41,776 nt of DNA from CAZGVW01 sp964529265 (GTDB taxonomy: Bacteria; Planctomycetota; Phycisphaerae; Phycisphaerales; UBA1924). How positions within the stretch are numbered: the first letter of the stretch is position 1; each line of letters opens with the position of its first letter. The position numbers and the translations under genes were made by a program. The stretch is taken from NCBI GenBank assembly GCA_964529265.1, contig CAZGVW010000101.1, forward strand, positions 1 to 41,776, given 5' to 3'. Below the pieces are notes generated by a model. That model was not told the DNA's origin. It searched no databases and was given only the letters and a program-made list of their open reading frames with translations. Below, one piece after another: positions 30,649 to 39,081 of the stretch.

Positions 30649-31317
30649 ATGCACAAGGAACTCGCTGCGCTCGTGTCCGCCGCGCTGCTCGGCTCCGCCG
30701 CGCACGCCGGCATGATCACCCATTCCGGCTCGCTGCCCCTGGCGACCACCAACTGGTCGGCGCCGATCGATGTGCCGCAGTTCGATACGCTCGGCGGCAC
30801 GCGCACGCTGGACATGGTCTCGTGGACGCTCGACGGCGAAGTCCGCGGCTCGGCCCAGGCCGAGAGCATGGACGCGGCGCCTTCGACCATCATCCTCACG
30901 CTCTCCTCGCGCATCGAGATGTTCCTCGGCGCGACGCTGCTCGACATGGTGCTCCCCGTCGCGGATGAGTCGTTCGACGCCTCCGCGTTCGACGGCTCGA
31001 TCGACTTCGACGGGACTTCGGGCGTGTCGTTCGGCCCGATGAGCGCGTTCGATTCCGCGGCGAACTCGACCACCATCGGCCTCGCGCCCTTCATCGGGAA
31101 CGGGGTCGTCTCGCTGACGGGCGTGGCAACGGGCGAATCCTCGGGCTCCGGCGCGGGCAACCTGATCACCCAGTTCAGCGCCACAGCGGGGATGTCGTGG
31201 TCCATCACCTACCACTTCACCGTGATCCCGGCCCCCGGCGCCGCGATGGCGCTCGGCGGCCTCCCGCTCCTCGCGGCGGGCTCACGGCGAAGGCGAACCG
31301 GGCACAGGACGGAATAA
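30649..31317 (+). CDS. Choice-of-anchor-E surface protein, paralog 1
   Basis: The protein has 222 aa from ATG 30649; AGGAG lies about ten nt upstream. The signal peptide MHKELAALVSAALLGSAAHA precedes a choice-of-anchor-E domain: ITHSGSLPLATTNWSAP, LDGEVRGSAQAESMDA, FDGSIDFDGTSG and ESSGSGAGNLITQFSATAG. Proteins of this class occur with several alternative C-terminal sorting signals. Here it is FTVIPAPGAAMALGGLPLLA plus an Arg cluster. Probable surface or matrix protein of unknown binding role. Its 3' end overlaps the extended frame of the convergent DUF5131 gene. Confidence 0.86.
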   Translation: MHKELAALVSAALLGSAAHAGMITHSGSLPLATTNWSAPIDVPQFDTLGGTRTLDMVSWTLDGEVRGSAQAESMDAAPSTIILTLSSRIEMFLGATLLDMVLPVADESFDASAFDGSIDFDGTSGVSFGPMSAFDSAANSTTIGLAPFIGNGVVSLTGVATGESSGSGAGNLITQFSATAGMSWSITYHFTVIPAPGAAMALGGLPLLAAGSRRRRTGHRTE

Positions 31318-32243
31318 GCGCGCCTCGAGGCTTCCCGTCGCGGCGGGGAGCCGCGCGCTTTCGCGGCCAAGGGCGCAGGATCGAGCTTCACGTAGCCTGC
31401 TACGTCGAACGCCACAGTTCGACGTTGGACGACCCTGGGTGTGGATCTTCGCGAGGTACGGGTTTGTGCGCCATGCTTTGTCGTCCGCGTCGGGGGTTGG
31501 CAACTCATCCCACGTCCGCCCCTCAAACTCCTCCCCGTCCGCTTCTTCTGCACGCCCCCCCACTGCTTGAAGAAGAACGCCACGTCCCGGCGCCGGCACT
31601 GATCCCTGATCTGCCGCACCCACTCCGCTTCCATCCCGCGCGCGCCCGGCCCCGATTCGCCGCCGACGATCACCCACTGAATCCCGCTGAGCGGCAGGCG
31701 CGCCAGCGGCCCCAGCAGCGGCTCGCACGAGAGAAACCGCACGGCCGCCGGAACCCGCTGCAGAGTCCGCACGCGATGGATGTACCTGGAGGTCTCGACG
31801 CTCGTCCCCATCCACACGTTGCGAGGCCAGGGCAGTTCATCACGCAGGTCCAGCGTCCGCTCCGGGCGCTTCGTCAGCACCTGAAACGTGTGGTGCGGGC
31901 ACTCCTCCATCACCTCGAAGACTCTCCTGATGAACTCCAGAGGCACGTCCTCGTGGAAGAGGTCGCTCATCGAGTTCACGAAGATGATCCGCGGCAGCCG
32001 CCAATGGCGCGGAACATCGAGCGATTCAGGATCGAGGTTGATCCGCCCGGAGAACACCGGCCTCCCATCTCGCGCGCGCCGGGCTGTGCCCGCGTACTTC
32101 TCGCCGGTTCCGTTGGGCATGCGCTCGAGGCGCAGCGCCATGCGCGCCGCGTAGCAGTTGAGACAGCCCCCCGAAACAGGTGTGCATCCCGCCACCGGGT
32201 TCCACGTCGCCTGAGTCCACTCGATGGAAGATGACTGGGCCAA
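31209..32243 (-). CDS. Phage Gp37/Gp68 (DUF5131) family protein, frameshifted near the C-terminus
   Basis: Start is TTG 32243, seven nt after GGGAGG; the frame is open from ATG 32294. The N-terminus SIEWTQATWNPVAGC then CLNCYA gives C-x6-C-x2-C, and VNSMSDLFHEDVP, FQVLTKRPER and LSCEPLLGP are family hallmarks; some members behave as radical-SAM-like proteins. Homologs end soon after FFKQWGG-x-KK-TGR-x-L-x-GRTWDE. Here the frame reads FFFKQWGGVQKKRTGRSLRG, while EFEGRTWDELP sits in another frame at about 31513-31535, so one base has been lost or gained. The remaining ~100 residues are probably read-through and overlap the paralog 1 gene by 109 nt. Confidence 0.8.
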   Translation of the reverse strand: MAQSSSIEWTQATWNPVAGCTPVSGGCLNCYAARMALRLERMPNGTGEKYAGTARRARDGRPVFSGRINLDPESLDVPRHWRLPRIIFVNSMSDLFHEDVPLEFIRRVFEVMEECPHHTFQVLTKRPERTLDLRDELPWPRNVWMGTSVETSRYIHRVRTLQRVPAAVRFLSCEPLLGPLARLPLSGIQWVIVGGESGPGARGMEAEWVRQIRDQCRRRDVAFFFKQWGGVQKKRTGRSLRGGRGMSCQPPTRTTKHGAQTRTSRRSTPRVVQRRTVAFDVAGYVKLDPAPLAAKARGSPPRREASRRAYSVLCPVRLRREPAARSGRPPSAIAAPGAGITVKW

Positions 32244-32558
32244 GGGGACGCCTCCCGAACCAAACAGAATACGAACGACATGCGGAAAAAGCAAGCGAGG
32301 ATGCCATCAACGCCCCGCCTCGAGAGGCCGCACAAAGCCCGCGCGTGCTGGGTGGACGCTCCACCCCCCGCCGCTCATTTCACCTGCAACGAATGCGCCG
32401 ACAACCCGACGCCCCATAAGCGCCCATTCGCCGGTCCGCGATTGCTTCCGGGTTCCCCCGGGGCACGCTGTACACGCAGGAACCGGGCGCAGGGAGCGCG
32501 GGGACCGTATCCCCACGCAAGGCGCCCGAGCCATCCAGGGACTCGGAGCGGCCAACAC
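32244..32558. other. Intergenic region between DUF5131 and anchor-E paralog 2
   Basis: This is a divergent intergenic stretch of 315 nt. Near its right end are two small hairpins in plus-strand RNA: GGGGA/TCCCC (about 32498-32513) and CCGAG/CTCGG (about 32526-32546), separated by ACGCAAGGCGC. No clear promoter, tRNA or gene is visible. Confidence 0.4.
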
Positions 32559-33227
32559 ATGAAAAGAACGGCGTTCACCCTCGCGTTCCTCTCCGCAGCC
32601 GCGGCGCCCGCCGCGAACGCGGATGAGATCGTGCACAGCGGGTTCCTGCCCAGCCGCGTCACCAACTGGAGTGAGACGGCCTTGCTCGATCGCTTCGGCG
32701 AAGAGCCCGGCCGCACGCTGGTTGAAGTCGGCTGGGAACTCACCGCCGTCACCACGTCGTGGGCCGAGATCGAGAGCCTCGATTCATCCGCCGCGCTCAT
32801 CGATCTGCTCCTCTCGACGCATCTCTCGATGCATCTCGACGGCTACGAGGTGATGAGCATGTCGCCGGTGGAGTCGGCGTCCTTCCCCGCTACCGCGTTC
32901 GACGGCCTCATCGATTTCGGCGGCCCCTCCGGCGTGGTTGTGGGTCCGCTCGAATCGGTGCATGTCGCCTCGGGCCTGTTCAGCGATCTCACGCCCTTCC
33001 TCGGCGAGGGACAGATCGGCCTCACGTTCGAAGCGCTCGGCGAATCGTTCCTCTCCGGCCCGGGCAACGTGATCGCCACGCTCTCCACCTCGAGCGACGT
33101 GCAGTGGAGCATCGCCTACCGCTACACGCAGGTTCCCGCGCCGGGCGGCGCCGCCCTCGGCGCGCTCGCCATCGCCGCCTCAGCCAGAAGGCGCCGACGC
33201 AGCGCCGCATCGTGCACAGTCCGCTGA
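32559..33227 (+). CDS. Choice-of-anchor-E surface protein, paralog 2
   Basis: The protein has 222 aa from ATG 32559, with GGAG ten nt upstream. The signal peptide is MKRTAFTLAFLSAAAAPAAN plus AD. The body keeps the family order: IVHSGFLPSRVTNWSET, WAEIESLDSSA, FDGLIDFGGPSG, ESFLSGPGNVIATLSTSS and IAYRYTQVPAPGG. The C-terminal sorting tail VPAPGGAALGALAIAASA is followed by five Arg and an extra SAASCTVR, which is longer than in its relatives. Pairwise it is more diverged than paralog 3, with the WT-rich core changed. It is likely exported and anchored. Confidence 0.85.
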   Translation: MKRTAFTLAFLSAAAAPAANADEIVHSGFLPSRVTNWSETALLDRFGEEPGRTLVEVGWELTAVTTSWAEIESLDSSAALIDLLLSTHLSMHLDGYEVMSMSPVESASFPATAFDGLIDFGGPSGVVVGPLESVHVASGLFSDLTPFLGEGQIGLTFEALGESFLSGPGNVIATLSTSSDVQWSIAYRYTQVPAPGGAALGALAIAASARRRRRSAASCTVR

Positions 33228-33275
33228 TCGCCAGCATTCTCACCGTATCTTCAGCATCTTCCGGGAGTCCAGGAC

Positions 33276-33974
33276 ATGACGCATCAGACTCGAATCCTCG
33301 CCGCCGGCGCGCTCATTCTCGCCGCGGGCGCCGCCGCGAACGCCGGAACCGTCGTCCACAGCGGTTCGCTCACGCCCGCCAGCACGAACTGGACGCACAC
33401 CTTCTTCGTGCCCCAGTTCAACGACTTGGGCGGCGCGCTCACGCTCGAGGAAGTTCTCATCGAGACCACCACCACCATGCTCGGCTCCATGCGGGCCGAG
33501 AACCGCGACGCGGCTGCGCGCACCATCACGCTCGGCCTGAACGCCGACATGAAGGTGAAGCAGGGCCTGGATGAACTCATCCACTCCGTCGCCTCCATGA
33601 CCGAAGTCTTCGACGCCGATCCCTACGACGGCCTCATCGATTTCGGCGGCGCCTCAGGCGCGACGTTCGCCGGCCTCATGGAGACCGAGTTCGCCGCGAA
33701 CACGCGCACCGCGCCCGGCGATGATCTCTCCGCCTGGATCGGCCTCGGCATGGTCGCGCTCGACGCCGAAGCCAAGGCCCAGTCCTTCTTCTCCGGTGGC
33801 GGCAACCTCACGACCTTCTTCCAGTCGCAGGCCGGACTCGATTACACCGTCACCTACGTCTTCCGCGGCGAAGTCGTTCCAATGCCCACAGCCGCGGGCC
33901 TTGCCGCGGCGGGCCTCGGCGGCCTGACGTGCGGCCGCCGCCGCCGCCGGAAAACCACCGCCACCGGCGCCTGA
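33276..33974 (+). CDS. Choice-of-anchor-E surface protein, paralog 3
   Basis: The protein has 232 aa from ATG 33276; GGGAG and AGGA precede it. The signal peptide is MTHQTRILAAGALILAAGAA plus ANA. The choice-of-anchor-E core is TVVHSGSLTPASTNWTH, VPQFNDLGGALTLEEV, RAENRDAAARTITLGL, YDGLIDFGGASG and SFFSGGGNLTTFFQSQAG. The tail VVPMPTAAGLAAAGLGGLTC ends in five Arg plus Lys. It starts 48 nt after paralog 2, probably in one transcript, and is followed by two hairpins including a terminator. Three paralogs in 3.3 kb point to local duplication. Confidence 0.86.
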   Translation: MTHQTRILAAGALILAAGAAANAGTVVHSGSLTPASTNWTHTFFVPQFNDLGGALTLEEVLIETTTTMLGSMRAENRDAAARTITLGLNADMKVKQGLDELIHSVASMTEVFDADPYDGLIDFGGASGATFAGLMETEFAANTRTAPGDDLSAWIGLGMVALDAEAKAQSFFSGGGNLTTFFQSQAGLDYTVTYVFRGEVVPMPTAAGLAAAGLGGLTCGRRRRRKTTATGA

Positions 33975-34076
33975 TCCCGAGTTCTCCCGGCCACTGACTC
34001 CAGACACACGGGCGTCCGCTCCACGCCTCCTCGACCTCGCGGAGCCCGGAGCGGGCGTCTTTCGGAACGCTGCACG

Positions 34077-34114
34077 AAGCCCCGGACCCCAACAAGGGCC
34101 CGGGGCTTTGTTTG
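34077..34114 (+). terminator. Terminator after the anchor-E cluster
   Basis: AAGCCCCGG (34077-34085) and CCGGGGCTT (34100-34108) pair perfectly. TGTTTG follows. A smaller hairpin GCCCGGAGCGGGC with GTCTTTC lies just upstream (about 34044-34063). Together they separate the surface-protein cluster from malate dehydrogenase. Confidence 0.65.
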
Positions 34115-34258
34115 CGCGCAGATTCGGCCTTTTTCCGCGTTCCCGCGGCGGCGCGGCCAAGCCGCTAAATTGGTCCCCCCTGCCCGGCGTGGGCGGGCCC
34201 TTCCACGTTCCAACGGGCCGTCTGAACGGCCGCGGATCCTCACGGAGGCGATCGGACC

Positions 34259-35227
34259 ATGCGTCGCGCAAAGATCAGCGTCATCGGGGCCGGAAACGTC
34301 GGCGCCACCTGCGCCCACTGGGCCGCGGCCAAGGAACTCGCCGACGTCGTGCTGCTCGATATCCCGGATAAGGAGGGCGTCGCCAAGGGCAAGGCGCTCG
34401 ACCTGCTGTGCTGCGGCCCGATCGAGCGCTTCGATTCGCGCGTCACCGGCACGAGCGACTACAAGGACATCAAGGGGTCGGATGTCGTCGTCGTCACCGC
34501 AGGCATCCCGCGCAAGCCCGGCATGAGCCGCGACGATCTCATCCAGACCAACGTCAAGATCGTCAAGAGCGTGAGCGAGAACATCCGCGAGTATGCGCCG
34601 GAGTCGGTCGTGATCGTCGTGAGCAACCCGCTCGACGCGATGGTCTACACCGCGTGGAAGGCCACCGGGTTCCCGACGCACCGCATCCTCGGCCAGGCCG
34701 GCGCGCTGGACGTCGCCCGCTTCCGCACCTTCATCGCCATGGAGATCGGCTGCTCCATCGAGGACGTCTCCGCCCTGCTCCTGGGCGGCCACGGCGACGA
34801 CATGGTCCCCCTGCCGCGCTACACCAGCGTGCACGGCATCCCCGTGTCGCAACTCCTGCCCAAGGAAAAGATCGATGCCTGCGTGGAGCGCGCCAAGATG
34901 GGCGGCGGCGAGATCGTGAAGTTGATGGGCACCAGCGCCTACTACGCCCCCGCCAGCGGCACGATCCAGATGGCCGAATCCATCATCCGCGACAAGAAGC
35001 GCATCATCCCCTGCGCCGCCTACTGCGAGAAGGAGTTCGGCGTCGCCCCCGGCGCCAAGGGCAATGGCTACTTCATCGGCGTGCCCTGCGTCCTCGGCAG
35101 CGGCGGCATGGAGCGCATCGTCGAGATCGAACTGAACGCCGACGAGAAGCGACTGATGGATGAATCCGTCAGCCACGTGAAGGATCTGGTGAAGGTCGTC
35201 GTGCAGTTGTTCCCGGAACTCGCGTAG
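34259..35227 (+). CDS. mdh: Malate dehydrogenase (LDH-like type)
   Basis: The protein has 322 aa. It interconverts malate and oxaloacetate with NAD in the TCA cycle. The Rossmann motif GAGNVG (10-15) and D34 at the end of strand 2 favour NAD over NADP. Active-site residues are R85 and R91 (IPRKPGMSRDDL), D151/R154 (GALDVARFR) and H178 (LGGHGDDMVP). R85 in the substrate loop (IPRKPGM) indicates malate rather than lactate dehydrogenase. The full length matches the family. ATG 34259 follows GGAGG at eleven nt. The gene stands alone, with a terminator directly after it. Confidence 0.96.
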   Translation: MRRAKISVIGAGNVGATCAHWAAAKELADVVLLDIPDKEGVAKGKALDLLCCGPIERFDSRVTGTSDYKDIKGSDVVVVTAGIPRKPGMSRDDLIQTNVKIVKSVSENIREYAPESVVIVVSNPLDAMVYTAWKATGFPTHRILGQAGALDVARFRTFIAMEIGCSIEDVSALLLGGHGDDMVPLPRYTSVHGIPVSQLLPKEKIDACVERAKMGGGEIVKLMGTSAYYAPASGTIQMAESIIRDKKRIIPCAAYCEKEFGVAPGAKGNGYFIGVPCVLGSGGMERIVEIELNADEKRLMDESVSHVKDLVKVVVQLFPELA

Positions 35228-35255
35228 CGAACGCCGGAAAATCAGGCCATGCAAC

Positions 35256-35279
35256 AGGGGCGCCGCAGCGCCCCTTTTG
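35256..35279 (+). terminator. Intrinsic terminator of mdh
   Basis: GGGGCGC-CGCA-GCGCCCC (35257-35274) is a perfect 7-bp stem with a 4-nt loop, followed by TTTTG, 29 nt after the mdh stop. It also separates mdh from the convergent phoU gene, but on the minus strand it has no T run. Confidence 0.88.
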
Positions 35280-35300
35280 TCTTGCGCCCGCGCCGCCCGC

Positions 35301-35975
35301 TCACCCCCCGGGCGCAGGCGCCGGCTTCGTGTGCCGCACGATGTCGCCGCCCACGGAGAAGATCACGTCCTCCGCGATGTTCGTCGCCAGGTCCGCGATC
35401 CGCTCGATCGCCCGCGCGATGAACAGCAGGTCCACCATGCTCTGCGCATCCTCCGCGTGGCTCGGCAGTTCGTTGATCGCCCAGTTGTAGACGCTCTTGT
35501 GGAGCGCATCCACGCGCTTATCCGCCCGCCGCACGCGCGACGCGAGCTCCGCGTCCTGCTCCGCCAGCGCCCGCAGCGCATCCGACAGAATGTCGCGGCT
35601 GGCGTCGCAGATCTGCCCCAGTTCCCGCGGGAACGGGATCGGCTTCTCCCGGCTCATGTAGATCACGCGCTTTGCGATCCCCCGCGCCAGGTCCGCGATC
35701 CGCTCCAGGTCCGCGTTGATCCGCAGCGCCGCGATCACGTACCTCAGGTCGCTCGCCACCGGGTGCTGGAGCGCCAGAATCCGCAGGCACTCCGCCTCGA
35801 TGTCGTTCTCCATGTCATCGATTTCGTCGTCGCTCACGCGCACCGCGTCCGCCACGGCGGAATCGCGGTTGAGCAGCGCGTCATACGCCTGGGTCACGCG
35901 CAGTTCGGCGCTGGCGCTCATCGAGAGCAGCGCCCGGCGCAGCGTCGTCAGTTCCTTGTCAAGTTCGGTGGGCAC
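35301..35975 (-). CDS. phoU: Phosphate signalling protein PhoU
   Basis: The protein has 224 aa from GTG 35975, with GGAG six nt upstream; the frame extends to a TTG at 36029. PhoU links the PstSCAB transporter to the PhoR kinase and represses the Pho response when phosphate is plentiful. Two PhoU helical repeats are visible. Each carries the E/DxxxD-type metal motif: RINADLERIADLARGIAKRV in the first and FIARAIERIADLATNIAEDV in the second. It is the last gene of the pst operon, 120 nt downstream of pstB. Confidence 0.95.
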   Translation of the reverse strand: MPTELDKELTTLRRALLSMSASAELRVTQAYDALLNRDSAVADAVRVSDDEIDDMENDIEAECLRILALQHPVASDLRYVIAALRINADLERIADLARGIAKRVIYMSREKPIPFPRELGQICDASRDILSDALRALAEQDAELASRVRRADKRVDALHKSVYNWAINELPSHAEDAQSMVDLLFIARAIERIADLATNIAEDVIFSVGGDIVRHTKPAPAPGG

Positions 35976-36095
35976 GGCGATCTCCGAATGTGGCGTCGGC
36001 CGCGATCCGTCGCAGCCCCTCTCACGCAATAGTATCGGCCCCGGACGCGGACGCGCTCATCGCCCCGGCGCCGCGGCCCCTCTGAAGGCTCTTGG

Positions 36096-37001
36096 TCAAC
36101 CGAAGCGCCCGCTGACGTAATCCTCGGTCTGCGGGTTCTTCGGGTTCGTGAAGATCTGCGCCGTCGGCCCCGCCTCCACGATGCGCCCTTCGTTGAAGAA
36201 CGCCGTCAGGTCGGAAACTCGGGCCGCCTGCTGCATGTTGTGCGTGACGATGATGATCGTGTACGTGTCGCGCAACTCCGAAATCAGGTCCTCGATCGCC
36301 CTCGTCGATTTCGGATCCAGCGCCGAGCACGGCTCGTCCATCAGCAGCACCTCGGGGTCGCACGCAATCGCCCGCGCGATGCACAACCGCTGCTGCTGCC
36401 CGCCCGAGAGCCCGAGCGCCGAAGACGTCAGCCGGTCCTTCACCTCGCCCCACAGCGCCGCACGACGCAGGCTCCGCTCCACCAAAGCGTCCGCCTCGGA
36501 CCGCGCCAGCCGCCTGTACAGCCGCGGCCCGAACAACACGTTGTCGTAGATCGACTTCGGGAACGGATTCGGCTTCTGGAACACCATCCCCACCCGCCGC
36601 CGCAGATCCACCACGTCCAGCCGCCGGTCAAGCAGGTTGATCCCGTGCAGGTCAAGCCCGCCCTCGCACCGCGCGCCCGGGATCAGGTCGTTCATCCGGT
36701 TGATCCACCGCAGGAACGTGCTCTTGCCGCACCCCGAGGGCCCGATGAACGCCGTCACGCGCTGCGCCGGGATATCCAGGTGCAGGTCGTGCAGCGCTTG
36801 AAACGCCGAATACCACGCGGAGAACCTCCGCACGGTGATCGCCGTCGTCGTCGGCTGGTCCTCGCGGTGCGGGATCGTCGAATGAACCTGCGGCCTCCGC
36901 GTCTGGACAGCTCCTCCCCCCGCGGCGGCGGCCCGAGGCTGCGTCGGCTGGATTTCGATCGGTTGGTCCATGGATCGCGTCGTCACGGGTGTCGGTTCCA
37001 C
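36096..37001 (-). CDS. pstB: Phosphate ABC transporter ATP-binding protein
   Basis: The protein has 301 aa from GTG 37001; ATG 36971 would shorten it by ten residues. It has Walker A GPSGCGKST, the PstB-specific VFQKPNPFPKSIYDNV, signature LGLSGGQQQRLCIARAIA, Walker B VLLMDEP with CSALDP, and VTHNMQQAARVSD. It powers phosphate import. The ~55-residue Pro/Thr-rich N-terminal extension is not part of the usual fold. It begins 6 nt before the pstA stop region, in line with a shared operon. Confidence 0.96.
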   Translation of the reverse strand: MEPTPVTTRSMDQPIEIQPTQPRAAAAGGGAVQTRRPQVHSTIPHREDQPTTTAITVRRFSAWYSAFQALHDLHLDIPAQRVTAFIGPSGCGKSTFLRWINRMNDLIPGARCEGGLDLHGINLLDRRLDVVDLRRRVGMVFQKPNPFPKSIYDNVLFGPRLYRRLARSEADALVERSLRRAALWGEVKDRLTSSALGLSGGQQQRLCIARAIACDPEVLLMDEPCSALDPKSTRAIEDLISELRDTYTIIIVTHNMQQAARVSDLTAFFNEGRIVEAGPTAQIFTNPKNPQTEDYVSGRFG

Positions 37002-37007
37002 ATCATC

Positions 37008-37991
37008 CTAGTTCAGAGGCTTCTGGAGTTTCTGGCGGATGAAGATCGCCAGCCCGTTGAAGACCAGCAGCACCGTGAGCAGCACCACGATCCCCGCCGC
37101 GGCGACGCTCCGGAAATCGTCCTGCGGCCGGCCCGCCCAGTTGTAGATCTGCAGCGGCATCGCCGCGAAATCGTCCATCAGGTTGTTCGGAACGAACTGC
37201 ACGAACAGGAACCCGCCGATCACCAGCAGCGGCGCCGCCTCCCCGATCGCCCGGCTCATCGCCAGAATCGCCCCGGTCATGATCCCGGGAATCGCCGCCG
37301 GCAGCGTCATCCGCGACACCATCTGCCATCGCGTCGCCCCCGCCGCCAGCGCCCCCTCGCGCAGACTGTCCGGCACGGCACGCAACGCCTCCTGCGCCGA
37401 AACGATCACGATCGGCAGCACCACGAGCATCAGCGTCAGCCCGCCCGTCAGCACGCTCCCGCCGAACGGCAGACGGAAGTAGAACAGCGAATCCACGCTG
37501 CCGATCTCGAACGCCGGCTCCGTCACCGTCCCGAACAACCCGAACATGCGCGCGAACGCCGTGAAACCGATGATCCCGTACACGATCGAAGGCACGCCCG
37601 CCAGGTTCGTGATGTTCAACTGAACGAACCCGTGCAGCCGCCGCAGCAGCCGGCTCCGCGGCTTGTACTCCTCGAGGAACACCGCCGTCCCCACCCCCAG
37701 CGGCAGCGCCGAGAACGCGCACACCGCGCACACCCACAGCGAGCCCATCAACGCGCCGCGGAACCCCGCCTTCTCGGGCTTCCGCGAGGGAAAATCGCTC
37801 AGAAACTGCAGGTCCAGGAACGCCCACCCCTTCAGCAGGATCGAAACCATCAGCACCGCCAGCATGAGCACCGAAAGGCTCGTCGCCGCCAGGCATACGA
37901 CCAGGAAACCCCGGTTCTGCAGCGTGCGCCGCCAGATCGGCAGCGCCCGCACGCCCTCCGCCGACGGCGACATCGACGAGAAGCCGCTCAT
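37008..37991 (-). CDS. pstA: Phosphate ABC transporter permease PstA
   Basis: The protein has 327 aa with six predicted transmembrane helices. N-terminal helix 1 is LVVCLAATSLSVLMLAVLMV. The permease (MetI-like) core contains NLAGVPSIVYGIIGFTAF and the EAA loop EALRAVPDSLREGALAAGAT followed by RWQ, which contacts PstB. SRAIGEAAPLLVIGG is characteristic of PstA. Its ATG overlaps the pstC stop by 4 nt, so the two permease halves are translationally coupled. Confidence 0.96.
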   Translation of the reverse strand: MSGFSSMSPSAEGVRALPIWRRTLQNRGFLVVCLAATSLSVLMLAVLMVSILLKGWAFLDLQFLSDFPSRKPEKAGFRGALMGSLWVCAVCAFSALPLGVGTAVFLEEYKPRSRLLRRLHGFVQLNITNLAGVPSIVYGIIGFTAFARMFGLFGTVTEPAFEIGSVDSLFYFRLPFGGSVLTGGLTLMLVVLPIVIVSAQEALRAVPDSLREGALAAGATRWQMVSRMTLPAAIPGIMTGAILAMSRAIGEAAPLLVIGGFLFVQFVPNNLMDDFAAMPLQIYNWAGRPQDDFRSVAAAGIVVLLTVLLVFNGLAIFIRQKLQKPLN

Positions 37992-38938
37992 TCATACACC
38001 TCCCGGAAACGGGCCAGCACCCGGCTGCCCAGGAACGTGAGAATGAACGTCATCAGGAACAGCATCGCCGCCACCGCGTAACTGGATCGATACTCCACCC
38101 CCAGCGCCGCCACGTCCCCCAGGAAGATCTGCACCATGTACGCCGTCATGGTCTGCACCTGGTCGCGCGGATCCACCGTCAGCTGCGCCAGCCCGCCCGC
38201 CGCCAGCGCCACGATCATCGTCTCGCCGATCGCCCGCGCCAGCGCCAGCAGAAACGACGCCACCACCCCCGACAGCGCCGCAGGAACCACCACCCGCAGC
38301 GAGACGTCGAACTTCGTCCCCCCCACCGCATACGCCCCCTCGCGCAGACTCCGCGGCACCGCCTGCAGCGCATCCTCCGACAGCGAGCACACGATCGGCA
38401 GGCACATGATCCCCACCGCCAACCCCGCGCTCAACGCGTTGTACGACTCGATCGACGGATCGATCCACTGCAGCGTCGGCGTGATCACCGTCAGCGCGAA
38501 GAACCCGTACACCACCGTCGGAATGCCCGCCAGCATCTCGAGCGCCGGCTTCAGGACCGCCCGCAGCCGCCGCGGCGCATACTCGCTCAGGTACACCGCC
38601 GTCACCAGCCCGAACGGCAGCGCCACCACCGCCGCCACCGCCGTCACCAGCAGCGTCCCGCACACCAGCGGCCAGATCCCGAAGTGCCGCTCCGACCCCA
38701 GCAGCGGCGACCATTTCGTCCCCAGGAAGAACTCCTTGACCGTCGGCCCCTCCAACCGGAAGAACTGCGCCGATTCGATCAGCAGCACGATGATGATCGC
38801 AAACGTGATCGCAATCGAGAACGCCCCGCATCCCACCAGCGCGCTGAAGATCACCCCCTCCCGCACGCGCTGAACGCGCCGCGAGCGCACCCGCTCGGCG
38901 CCCCGACCCACAGGATTGACGGGCAACGGCGTTGTCAT
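37988..38938 (-). CDS. pstC: Phosphate ABC transporter permease PstC
   Basis: The protein has 316 aa. It is the PstA partner. Recognisable parts are IESAQFFRLEG and VKEFFLGTKWSP in the periplasmic loop, EMLAGIPTVVYGFFALTVIT, the coupling loop EDALQAVPRSLREGAYAVGG and ARAIGETMIVALAAG. About six helices are present. It starts with ATG 38938, 143 nt after pstS; that gap is packed with hairpins. Confidence 0.96.
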   Translation of the reverse strand: MTTPLPVNPVGRGAERVRSRRVQRVREGVIFSALVGCGAFSIAITFAIIIVLLIESAQFFRLEGPTVKEFFLGTKWSPLLGSERHFGIWPLVCGTLLVTAVAAVVALPFGLVTAVYLSEYAPRRLRAVLKPALEMLAGIPTVVYGFFALTVITPTLQWIDPSIESYNALSAGLAVGIMCLPIVCSLSEDALQAVPRSLREGAYAVGGTKFDVSLRVVVPAALSGVVASFLLALARAIGETMIVALAAGGLAQLTVDPRDQVQTMTAYMVQIFLGDVAALGVEYRSSYAVAAMLFLMTFILTFLGSRVLARFREVYE

Positions 38939-38949
38939 CTTCTCAAAGC

Positions 38950-39057
38950 CGCGGCGGCGCCTCTCGACGCCGCCGCGCTCAATCCGTTCCTGGTGGCCCG
39001 GCTCTCCGAGCCGGGTCTCCTGACACAGTCGCCCTCATGCGCCCCCGCCGAGGCGGG
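38950..39057 (-). other. Three hairpins between pstS and pstC
   Basis: In the order met by RNA polymerase they are CCCGCC/GGCGGG (39044-39057), the perfect CCCGGCTC/GAGCCGGG stem (38997-39015) and GCGGCGGCG/CGCCGCCGC with an 8-nt loop, plus one outer pair (38950-38977). None has a T run. Hairpins here commonly stabilise the abundant binding-protein message or cause partial termination, which would raise PstS above the permease subunits. Confidence 0.6.
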
Positions 39058-39081
39058 AGACACGCGGCGCCTGCGCATGGC

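Noticed and set aside
29461..31215. Long minus-strand open frame covering the non-coding unit and parts of two surface-protein genes
   Set aside because: Arg/Ser/Pro-rich translation with no domain, antisense to genes with signal peptides and sorting tails.
32465..32558. c-di-GMP-I (GEMM) riboswitch upstream of anchor-E paralog 2
   Set aside because: ACGCAAGGC resembles the conserved ACGCAAAGCC between two hairpins, but the GGCAAACC half and the tetraloop/receptor are absent.
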